From Gnetum montanum (taxonomy: Eukaryota > Streptophyta > Gnetopsida > Gnetales > Gnetaceae), in the NCBI GenBank assembly GCA_015680685.1, contig MNCI01034976.1:192666-256665 (forward strand): 64,000 nucleotides of DNA. The letters are read 5' to 3'. Position 1 is the first letter of the stretch; every line of letters begins with the position of its first letter. Below the pieces are notes generated by a model that had not been told where the DNA came from, ran no database searches, and saw nothing but the letters and a program-made list of their open reading frames with translations. A program made the translations under genes and the position numbers. Positions 25,264 to 35,700 of this stretch are shown in pieces.

Positions 25264-25632
25264 AATATGAATCAATCTTGATCTTGTTGTTGTTCATGGA
25301 ATGTGTGTAGCTACAATGCCACTCAAATAATATGACATACAATTGACTCAAATCCATACTATGGGCATTCACTAACTATTTCCTAAGATTATAGAATAAA
25401 AATGCAAGAGTTTGGCTATACTATTGACCAAAAGGTGCCCAATATGTAGTGGACACTTGCACATTTATACATTTTGGGCAACACAACATAGATGCATATG
25501 CACCGATGCATCTAAGATGCATTGACAAGCATGTGTCAATATAGCCTCATTGGAACATATGCATCAAGGCATCTAAGATGCATTGACAAGGATGTATCAA
25601 AGAAATTCCTTGACATATAGTATTTCATCATA
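25264..25632 (-). repeat. Minus-strand Athila-like LTR fragment
   Basis: Read on the minus strand, a polypurine-like CAATCATGGGGGTA is followed by TGATGAAATACT at 25632, exactly the LTR start context of the neighbouring family. It contains repeated TGTCAATGCATCTTAGATGC blocks and a TATA-like TATAAATG (25462-25469). Only the first 370 bases remain. It abuts the 3' end of the plus-strand LTR, so two LTRs lie tail to tail. Confidence 0.65.
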
Positions 25633-26185
25633 CCCCCATGATTGACAAAAAATTCATTCTTGAGTTAGATATAAATGGATGATGTTCCATTACAAAAATT
25701 GTAGCGTGACCAAAATTGGATGGGTATTCATTACAAAACTTGAGTGCCACATTACAAAATTTGATTTCAATGAATACATTATAAAATGACAAAGAGACTA
25801 GATAAACATCAAAGTTTACAAAATTGCAGAAGTCTTCAAAAATTTGTTGATGATGAATCTTCATGCTGTTTCTAGCAATGCTAGTTATTCTAAGCTTGGT
25901 TATTATGTTGGTGCTTCTATTTTTTGTAGAATATTTTAAAATATGGATTGAAATTGCTCCTCATCAACCCATGTATTTCTGGCCAACAAGCATGCGATGT
26001 TTGAGCTTTAGTTCTTGTTTATGCTACTTGTTCATGGGCATGTCTCCTTCTTGGCCTCTTTTCTTTTCCTTGCAAAAGACCTTTAAACTTAGACATTCCT
26101 TTTAGAATCATTTACAATTACCAAAGGATCAATGTTAATTTTGGTCATTTTTTCCCTTGATGATTAACCATTTTCAAATCCTCAA
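25633..26185 (-). pseudogene. 3' internal end of a minus-strand Athila-like relic
   Basis: The sequence before the minus-strand LTR reads (on the minus strand) T-rich motifs such as TTTTTGTAATG, shared with the region before the LTR at 24338. A short frame at 25864-25628 minus is open but has no recognisable domain. Element B was inserted at its left-most known base, 26185. Confidence 0.45.
26181..26185. repeat. Target-site duplication of element B, left copy
   Basis: CTCAA before the left LTR; CTCAG follows the right LTR at 45454-45458 (4/5 match). Confidence 0.6.
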
Positions 26186-27922
26186 TGAAACACCCCAAAA
26201 TTTCAAGGCATTCTTGCTTCACCAGGCCTTTGCAATCCAGGCAGCGTCATGGCAGTTCTTTAGGAGAGGAATGCTATGAGTTCAGGCTGACCAGTTTAGT
26301 AAATTTTCTACTCTTGGTGTAGATAGGCTCTATGGATCATCCTACCTACCCATCTGAGTAGTTTATCTAGCCAACAGCCTGCTCAAAAATGATGCTTAGA
26401 GTTGTTAGCAGTGCTCAGGATGTGCGAAATAGTTCGGCAAGTTTTCTAAGTCACGAAGTTTGCTACGCTATGCTACGCCACACTATGTAGTGTAGAAAGC
26501 TTCAGAAAAATATCATAGAACAAATTTCTATGCTATGTAGCATAGCACAGCGTAGCAAAAGCCGAACAACTAGTTCCATCACCCGACTCCAAGTCTTTCG
26601 ACGATGGCTCCTTCCAAAAGAAAAGGGCTAACTTCGCAAAAAGCAGGTCATGTTGGTTGCTATGCTATGCTACGCCACATAGCGTAACATGGCATAGAAA
26701 CTCTGCCGAAGCAACAAAGACCTCTCAAAGGGTAGGATCAGCAAGTTCACAAGGTTCACAGTGCAAAAGGAAAATTTTGCAAATTGTTGACGTTTTGCAT
26801 ATTGTTGATGTTTTTGCGACTAAGGCTCACTGCTATGCTATGCTATGCTACGTAGCGTAGTGTGGCATAGAAAATCTGCAACAAATAGTTAGCGTGCTTC
26901 AAAGGTTTTCAGCACATGTAAAAGGATGCAACATGAGTTTTCACTTTTGGTGGCTACGCTGCATAGCATAGCATGGCATAGCAAGAATGCTACGCTACCC
27001 TAGTAGCCAACATAACGTAGCATAGAAAGCAGCTACACCACATCTCCTCATGTAGAAAGCTTCTATGCTATGCCCACATGCTATGCTACAAAGCATAGCA
27101 TAGCGTAGCACACAACTATGCTACATAAATGCACTTCATCCATTTTGACCGTTACTTCACACGTTTGTACTGTTGGTGCACCTCTCCAAGTGCAGACAAT
27201 TACAGTGTGGAAAGCTCATAATTACAACATGGTAGGCTTGCAATTATAGCATAGATCCATTAGCATTGCCCTAGGACACGTGGTGTCCAAATCGCATCCC
27301 TCGCGTGTCCCTGGTCCTATAAATACCCCAATGAGCGATGTTCAAGGGGTAAGGTCAGTGGCTTTTCAAGAAAAGAATTTAGCATTGGATTCCTGAGCAT
27401 TGTAAACATCTTATTTGACACTGTAAATAGTTAGCATTCTAGTTTGACATTCTATTTTTCTCTTTCTTGATTTTCTCATAGCATTTTGCATTATTGACTC
27501 CCAAGTCCGCGTTCAAGCATACAGCTGTCTTGCTCTAAACGTCTTGGTTACTCTTGGGATCTCTGCACCCCTCAGCGCTATGCAACCAATTGTATCAACC
27601 TTGATAGAGTGAAGTTAGATTCTTGAAGCGGTGCATTTTTCTAACTACATTTTACTTTGTTTCTTGCTTATCATTGCATTTTACATCATTTTCTACCTCT
27701 TTTACATTTAAGCATTATTTTGTACTATAAGTCTTGTTTTCAAATTTTCTAGTTGCAAAAGGTTATATTAACACCAACTAGTCACTATCTAATTGAAAAT
27801 ACTATTCAGGGTGTCCCATTTCCTTTTTATCCAGTGCAGACCTCTTGTGGATTTGGGGTTAAGACTATCATGACCGACGACCTCTCGGTGTTTTCCAGCC
27901 ACTGATGTTTTCAGTCACAACA
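26186..27922 (+). repeat. Left LTR of element B
   Basis: Starts TGAAACACCCC and ends TCAGTCACAACA. Between 26455 and 27125 there are about seven clusters of the inverted motif GCTACGC/GCGTAGC, spaced roughly 90-130 bases. TATA box at 27318-27325. Confidence 0.92.
27318..27325 (+). promoter_or_regulatory. LTR TATA box (element B, left)
   Basis: TATAAATA in GGTCCTATAAATACCCC; conserved at 44850-44857 in the right LTR. Confidence 0.72.
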
Positions 27923-27928
27923 GTTTTC

Positions 27929-27947
27929 TGGCACTAGAAGGAGGACC
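27929..27947 (+). other. Primer-binding-site-like sequence of element B
   Basis: TGGCACTAGAAGGAGGACC, six bases after the LTR. It begins TGG as expected for pairing with a tRNA CCA end. tRNA not identified. Confidence 0.65.
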
Positions 27948-28372
27948 TTTTGGTGCCCTTTCTACATGTCATGGTAGTCCTGTAAGCCTTCTGCATCCTG
28001 ATATGCATTAGCATAAACTTGACACCCATCTGTGGTTATTTACATGTCGTGCGGTGTAGATCGATCACTTCGACGATTCCTCAGGAACCCTATAGGACAT
28101 AAAACCTCCGATTGCTAGTTGACTTGCCTATCTTATGGTAGTCTTGCACACGTTCTATTTCCTATAGTGCACTAGCATAACCATGATACTCTTTTGTGAT
28201 TGTCTACGCATTGTGTGGTATAGGCTGGTCACTTTGACAGTTCCTCAAGAACCCTGCGACACATAAAGTCTTTTTGATTGCTTTCCAATTTCTTTACTTT
28301 TCTCGTTTGCAAAACTGTTTAGTTGTCCAATTTCTTTGCTTTTTCTCATTTGTAAAAATTTTTAGCTTAATA
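27948..28372. other. 5' leader of element B
   Basis: Untranslated leader with no ORF of note. It includes two related blocks (about 27975-28080 and 28135-28255) around GTGGT(A/G)TAG..GATCAC..TTC, suggesting an internal duplication. Confidence 0.5.
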
Positions 28373-31370
28373 ATGGCTTCCTCGAGCACCGTTTCTAGCA
28401 CCTTCAATGTTGAGGTTTCCATTACGGTTCAAGGCACCACTGGTGCCAAACAACTATTGAATCCGATGCTGGAAACACGTCGATCCCTCAGGATCCATAA
28501 TTGAGTACCTGAGGGCTTGGCCTAGAATCATGAATACTATAACTTCATCTATGCAAAGGTGCAAGTAAATCTACCCTTGGATGTGCATGAACTCAAAGAC
28601 AAATGTAGCTTCGAGTTCGCTTACTGCAATGGGAAGGAATTTGTTCCCACTCCCACCACTTCCATCCCTTTGACACAGGCAAAGCAATGGCTTCTAGACC
28701 AGCTAATCAAGTTGGTTAGACTTAGGGAGTAATAGGACACAACGTCTAACCATGAGGACACCTTCCAGGATGGATAGAAGGAACTTGATTCCCAATTTGA
28801 TGGGGGAGGTCAAACCAACCCCGCTACCGACCCTCCTACCTAGTCCTTCTAGACTAACCCGATGTCTGTAGCCACTCCCTTCGTAATCATGCCTATGATT
28901 CTGCAACCCACACTTATGTCTACTATGGGTAGCCACATCAACCCCATGGCATTTCAACACCCTTTCTCTCCTGTTTCACCTGTTTCATTTGCAGTTACGA
29001 TTCCTTTGCAAACCGTTCATCAATCTATCCCTATAGCACATCATATGCCAATCATGGCTACCCTGCCACATGTGCTCACCATACCAACTTCCCAGTCATA
29101 TGCAACATCTACTTCCATTTCTACATTTACATTTGTCCCACCATCAGTGGTGGGCCCAAACCCATCAATGTGGTGGACCCCATTCTCTGTTCCCCCTGCT
29201 ACGCTACCATCATAGATGTCTCATAACATTCCCCACTAGGCCTACCAAATCCTGCAGGTGGTACAACCTGGTGCGGGAATATGGTCTTTTCCACCTCACA
29301 CACAAGGCATCCATTCCGTGGCATAACCCATGGTCACTGTCTCAAAGGCACTACCTACTGGGTGGTGGATAGTGCAAGGAGTGCCCTTCACAGGAGCCAC
29401 CCTGACGGTACCGTCAATGGGTCACGCTGCTGCCCCCCCCCCCCCCCCTNCCCCCACCCCATAGATGGGAGCTACCTTGGTAGTTCCCAAGCCGTCCACA
29501 TCGTCCCAAGGTCTAGACCAAGTGTTCCAGCTCATATAGACCCTCACCGAGAAAATAAAACACCTCAAGGCTATCAGGTTTGACATTGTACAAGTCACGG
29601 ACTTTTACCAGGATGATCCCATCAGCCCTACAATTCCTGCACTGATGCTACCCCTAGGGATGTCCCTCCCACACTTCACGAAATACAATGGGGAGGGAGA
29701 CTCCAACACACATCTTGTTACTTTTAAGTCTGAATCCCTTCTATTGCAACAATGGCTGCACACAATTATCCATGTCTTTGCTATGTCCCTAGCTGGGAAA
29801 GCTTTGGATTGGTACTGTGCGCTACCACACTCATCTGTTTCAACCCTAGAGAAGCTTTTGACCTAGTTCATGACTCACTTCAAGTATAACTTGAAGCCAA
29901 AAATCACGCTGGATTAGTTGATGAGCGTGAAGCAGGATCCTCTAGAGTCAGTCCAAAAGTTCATCCAGCGTTGGAGAACAACCCTTAATGAAATCTGTGA
30001 GCCCATCACGAAGGCCAACTTGCTAGCCATATTTAAGGGCATAGTGAAAGAATTCATCAAGTCTAAATTGTACTACCTCGCTCCTCAAACTCTTAGTTAG
30101 GCCTTCGCTTAGAATAAGAGCATAAAATATGCGGCCGAGGCAAGCAAGACCTGCCCTATGTTGCTTACAAAAACACCTTCACAAAGAAGGACAAGGGTAA
30201 GGCCCCAACAGCCACAGTGGCTGTTATGGCAACCGAAGCCAAGCCCAAACCTAATAACAATGGTAACAAGAACAACAAGAAACTGGTCGTACCCACAGCT
30301 AATCCCATGCCCAAGCAGAGCCACACACCACAACCTGCCATACCCACACCTAAGACATCTGCACAACCCAAATCAAACTTTGAGCGTAAAGATCGCTCCA
30401 AGCATAAACCACTTTCTATCAAGCCTTCAGAGCTTCTGAAGCAACTACTGGTAGTGGGGTACATCCAACACAACTAGATGTCAGAGGAGGGAGACAGGAA
30501 GCACCAACACTATTGCGAGCTCCTTAGGAACCCCTCTTTGACCTTGCCCAATGAGCCTCCAGTTCCTAAAGGCTTCAGGATAGATCGGTTTTGTGACTAC
30601 CATCAATAATGTGGTAACAATATAGATTACTATTTGGTGTTGCAGGATGACATCCAAAGGTTGATTGATCAGGGAAAATTGATGTTAGATGAAAGAAATA
30701 TAGTACATCCTAAAAATGAATCCCTACACATCTACATAGACCCCCTCAATGCCAACAATGTTGATTATGTCATTAACATCATTGGTATTGACAATGATCC
30801 TAGGCTACCCTAGCAACCATTCGTGGTCTGTGTGCCTCATCATAGTGCACCAACACCACTAGTGGCTGGCCAAAGCCCACAACAATTGTTTGTCCTGAGG
30901 GTTCCTCCCCAGGCATCCATCCCCATGCCACCTATTAGAAAAATCATGCCACCTCACCCATTAACACCTCTAGCTCCATTTGTCATCAGGGGGCCAACTC
31001 CTTCAATAGCCCCTGCCCTGTGCAAGATAACTGAACAACCTTCTCATCCTAAAAAATGAGAAGTGTGTTTTGCAGGTGAGATGTTGAAGAGAAGTACCAC
31101 CCTAGGTACTTCCAAGCCTATGTCTTCACCCCTTGCATCTACACCCTTGTCACCAAAGAGGGATGTTGATACAACCACACAGTCCACACCGCCCTGCCAA
31201 GAAAGGTATGAACCTAGATACAAAACTGCCCCTCCTTAGGAAATTCTTCTCCTAGGACGAATAAAAGAGAAAAAAGGTGATAAAAAGGGGGGTGGTTAAG
31301 ACCTTCTAGATGCTCTCTCTCAAGTCAAACAAGCTCTAAAGCAAAAGAACACTACATTGACCTTGTACGA
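28373..31370 (+). pseudogene. gag: gag (element B)
   Basis: ATG at 28373 opens a Ser-rich N-terminus like that of element A. The N-terminal domain includes L-P-L-D-V-H-E-L-K-D-K-C. A long Pro/Met/Thr-rich linker (28860-29480) precedes the capsid core at 29640-30100: LPHFTKYNGEGDSN, KALDWYCALP, FIQRWRTTLNEI and AIFKGIVKEFIKSKLYYL. After a frameshift near 30130-30160 a Lys/Pro-rich stretch leads to the C-terminal motif Y-H-Q-stop-C-G-N with L-I-D-Q-G-K-L (30598-30680). The Pro linker contains a poly-C run with an undetermined base at 29450. Gag and PR continue in one frame from 30217. Confidence 0.88.
29433..29458 (+). repeat. Poly-C run with an ambiguous base
   Basis: About 17 C, then T, one undetermined base at 29450, then more C. 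It lies in the gag Pro linker; length is probably a sequencing or assembly uncertainty. Confidence 0.85.
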
Positions 31371-32216
31371 CCTAATCATGACATCCATACCACACCGTGA
31401 AGCCTTGATCCGCATGTTGACAATGATTCTAGTCAATGAAGATATGCCAACGGAGGAGGAAGAAATCCACTCAGTCATGCTTTCCTCCATGCCTGTAGAG
31501 CCAAAACTGTCTTAACTCACTTTCTGCAATGACTCCATTAGGGAAGATCTCGAAAGGGGCTAGGTGACTACAGCACCCCTATTCATCATAATTCGGGTTG
31601 GCCAACATTGGATCTGAAGGGTACACATTGATGATGGGGCTGCCATGAATGTCATCCCCTTCCCTATTGTGGAAAAATTGAGCTTGGTTGACCAGATCAA
31701 ACCCACAACGACATCATGCCTGAAGTTGTTCAACAAGGCACGCATCCTGGTGAAGGGCACAATTCACATAGACTTCGTGGTAGGGGACCAGTTCCCCATA
31801 AATGCAACATTCATCATGGTTAAGGAGATGCCTGGGTTTAACCTGATCCTGGGGAGGTCATGGTTAGCGTAGCTGAGGACTGTCTCCTCATCCATACACT
31901 AGGAGATCCATCTACCATACGTAGGAATGGAGGTGGTGATCCATGGTGATAAGGTAGCAACACAAGCAATCAACAATGTAGGTATGGAACAGGGCTCAGA
32001 GGTTATAACCCCTGAGAATGAAGCACCTGTCCTCGCACACACTAGCCATCTAGTAGAGGAATCAACTTAGCAGGCTGGTCCCCAAAATGAGAGCACATGG
32101 GCTGAGTTGCCCTTCCAAGTGGGGGCAATGATGTAGACAAAGGCCCTGGCAAAGTGTCTCGGCCTTATGTCTCGCTCAACCCGCGATGGGTTAAGAAGCA
32201 GCTACGCATAGCGTAG
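31371..32216 (+). pseudogene. Aspartic protease, PR (element B)
   Basis: The active-site segment reads VHIDDGAAMNVIPFPIVEKL at about 31624-31680, like element A with D-D-G in place of D-S/T-G. This suggests the change predates the split of the two elements. LVDQIKPTTT, GDQFPINATFIMV and FNLILGRSWLA follow to 31872. The decayed C-terminal tail ends at the TAG 32214-32216 after N-P-R-W-V-K-K-Q-L. GGTTAAG at that motif is where a sense-strand splice donor might lie. Confidence 0.87.
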
Positions 32217-32340
32217 CAACCCCACTACTTCTTGCCCAGCTACCCACCCTTGCACATTTGTCATCCTTCTATTTTGCATCTATGCTAGTTGCTAATTAAC
32301 CATTTTCCAAATCATTAGCTTATCACCTTTCAACATGCGA

Positions 32341-32576
32341 TAGGGCCCGAAATGGCCTAAAACTAGCAATGGCCCGAAACAGCCTAAAACTATGTTAAGC
32401 CAGGGCCCGAAATGGCCTAAAACTAGCAATGGCCCAAAAAGGGATAAAACTATGTTAAGCTAGGGCCTAAAATGTCCTAAAACTAGCAATGGCCCAGAAC
32501 GGCCTAAAATTATGTTAAGCTAGGGCCCGAAATGGCTTAAAACTAGCAATGGCCTAAAATGACCTAAAACTAGCAC
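32341..32576. repeat. 60 bp tandem array after PR (element B)
   Basis: Four exact-length 60 bp units, each made of two diverged halves around GGCCCGAAATGGCCTAAAACTAGCAA. It lies between PR and the 3' end of the antisense gene, as in element A. Confidence 0.92.
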
Positions 32577-32718
32577 AAAAAAGTGAAAGTTTAGCATGAC
32601 ATTCAACATGTACACAACACATAAGTTAGCATGAAATCAATTCATCTATTTATTCAAAATTTTTGTCTCTTAGACAATGTTTGCAAAAATTCAAAAAGTC
32701 AAAAAAATTCCCATGCTA

Positions 32719-35700
32719 TCATGGGTTGTCTCTGCCTACATCATCTTCATCATTCACTTCTGCATCACCTTCTGCTGCATTGTCCTCTACTACCCCTTCA
32801 TTCCTACCTTCTGTGGGCCCTGCGCCCTCATTTGGAACCTACAGCATAGAATGAAGTAGTCAGTTAGGGCAACACATGCAAGTTGCAACAGAGCAGAAGC
32901 ATTAACACAGTAGAAAGCAACTAACCTGAGAAGGAATTACATCTGTCTTGAAGGGTATCTGGTCTAGACTGAGCCCAAGGTGGTGCTAGACCTCCTCTTC
33001 TATGATGTGCACTGAATGCCTAATGTTAGGTTTAGCATCTACTGTAGCCTTCTCCTTTTCGGCGGCCATCCATCTCGATGGTCCCAGAGAAAATGAGGTG
33101 GTCACGATCTCACTTGTAGGAAGGTTCACTTCCTGTTTAGGAGATTCTGTAACCTTTACCTACTTTTTGAACTTGTCATAGGCTCAAAAATGCCAATGGA
33201 ATCTACAAATGCCTTATAGGTAAATGCTTCTACAGAAGCATCCCTATACAATTTACGATAGGAGGCACATTCCAGTTTATACATATGTTTATGGTTCTTC
33301 TGGGATTGCCTCCCATTCATAAACCTTGGTGTTGAAATCCTTCCAATCCTAACACTTCTGGACCAGCAAGTCCATTTGCATTCACTATTCTATTATTTCG
33401 TGGATGGCTTTATTGTTCTAATGCATGACTATTCAAAATATGGCATAATCTACCACAACCGTGTGCCAATCCTCATTATTGGTATCACGGGCTATGAGGA
33501 ATTTGTTCCTTAACTTGAGGTCTTCCACCTCGATGCTCAGCTTAGCCTTCTCTCTCTCAACCTTTTGGACTCGTTTCCATAGGTCTTCGTTGACATGCTT
33601 GTACTCCCACAAGAAGCGTGCTGACTGCAAAGCACATTTGCTAACCTCGTCGTATGCGTGACGAGGCACCTCGGTCACTTTGAGCGAGAATGTAGGCATG
33701 ACATCTACCTTCAAAGGCCATGTCAAGTCCCATTTTAGTTGAGAGGCTATCAAAACATAAAGAGTGTATCAATCACATTAGCATAGAAAGGTTAATGAAT
33801 TTAAAACTCTAGCATAGCATCATGAGAGCATCTAACATTACTACCTACCCATGTCAGGGTCAATATGCTGAAGATGACTAACCATGTCATGAACAACCCC
33901 CTGCATAAATGTAAACTTATTAGGGGTATTGACCAATGATTCCACATGAATTAGAGGTGGTCCTGAAACTTTAGCAGTAGCGTCTATCATGCAATTAAAT
34001 GAGTCAGTAATGACCGAAATGGGCTATGAAAAAGCAGATGCATTGTCAAACTCACCAGCATCTAGTTGTGGTTCCCCTTCCTACTAATGCAAAACGATGG
34101 TGGTAGCATTAGTAGAGGTCCCTCCCAAGTCTAGGCAGGCCCCTTTTTTGTTTGCTAATTCCTTTCCTTTTAAGGAACTGGCATCCTTTTTATTCACAAG
34201 AGAATCCTTTTCGTCTCCAAAAATGTCCTTGTTAATAGGAGGATTCTATCTAATGACAAGAGCCCTTGCCTTAGTGGCAGGAGCTCCTTTCCTCTCAACC
34301 AGGATCCTTTCTTTTGAGATTGGGACCTCTGTGTCTTTATTCTCCATCCCCATTTTTGGGGCCAACACCTCTTTGTTGCCTTCTTCTTCTTCCTCTTCTT
34401 CCTCTGGCAACCAAAAGAAAACATGTTTGCGTTAGCTCATAATAGGTTGGCATATAGTAGGCACTACACTATGCTACGCTGTCTAGCATAGCAGGCATTA
34501 ACAAAGTAGAAGAAGAAATAAACATGAACGAAAGAGTTTACCAATGGGGGGTTGAATCCTCTACTGTTTAAGCTGCAGCCGTTGCCCCTCCTCTTCCTCT
34601 GCACGAAGGGTTCCTTTAGTTGAAGCAGGCTCCTTTTGCTGCAACTTAGTGGCCACAGTTTTAGCAATGAGACGCTTCCCTTGTGATACGCTACCAGCAG
34701 TAGTAGGGGATGTCTCTCCTACACTATCTTGGCCACGAAAGTTGTGGGCTGCCCGACCCTTAGTCATCATAGAGAATGACTCCCAAATTATTTCTGGGGG
34801 ATCTTGGGCTAGGGTGGTCTAGAGGACTTGGCAAATCCATGGTTTAGAAATCTGGTTGTGATTTTGTAATACCCAGACCCATTTCTTGTGAACCACCACA
34901 TACTCCATGAAATGCCATAGGTAGGCTATGTAAAAGACATAATGAATGTTGGAACGAGACTCCTGCTTCTTATGGAGTCCCACAATTTTAGCCTGCAAGC
35001 CTATACATAGAAACCTGACCCAGTTGTAGCAAGCCCCCTCTTCCATACCCTCATGCATTACCTAGGCCTACTCAATCCCAAGAACCTTCCTTTGGGAAAG
35101 TAGCTGGGGGAAGGCATGAGAATGGAAGATAGGGTAAACTTCTCTGGTAGGTCTTGCCTTGACCTTATTCATAGGGATCCCCCTCCATTCTTTAGGAACC
35201 CCTATCCACTCCACAATGTCATCCTTCTGAAGGGTTAACTCCTTCTTAGACTTCGACCCTATAAGAATTCCATTGGTAGGGACACTCAAAAGGTCCACAA
35301 ATAGCTGGTCATTGATGTCAATGATCACCTACACATCATAAATGTGTGTGTGGAAGCAGTCTACCTTATCGGAAAAGGAGTCCACCAAGGAGAGAATCTT
35401 AGTGGCAAGAACGTTTGGGTTCAGGGTTAGGAACAAATATAGCAGCCCAGCACTTTGGAGATTCCCGACCAAGGAATCTGAGGCTTCACTATATATCCAA
35501 TGCTGGCTTGCAGCTACTTCTCCATATTTGAAGTAGATGTTTGCCTCCTGATTCTTGGTAGTTATCACCGTCACCTCCTGGGGATTCTTCACCACTGCAA
35601 CAGTTTGCATAGAAACGGCTAGCATAAGAACACAAAAATACAAAAAACAAATAGCAAAGACACTTCAGCATGTTGCACCTACTGCTTAGCTTACCAGGTT

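Noticed and set aside
29433-29458. Poly-C run with an undetermined base as a possible structural motif
   Set aside because: More simply a sequencing or assembly ambiguity in a Pro-rich coding stretch.
30109-30473. Minus-strand frames of 85-102 codons opposite gag of element B
   Set aside because: Hydrophobic shadow of the Lys/Asn/Pro-rich gag frame; the plus-strand frame is the one conserved with element A.
32630-32860. Plus-strand ORFs of 60-72 codons with Leu/His/Ser-rich sequence
   Set aside because: They lie opposite the last exon of the antisense gene, whose acidic reading with a conserved R-D-N-P end is better supported.
34097-34435. Plus-strand 112-codon ORF ending in a Ser run
   Set aside because: It is the complement of antisense exon 5 (Glu run and Lys-rich tail); no counterpart is open in element A.
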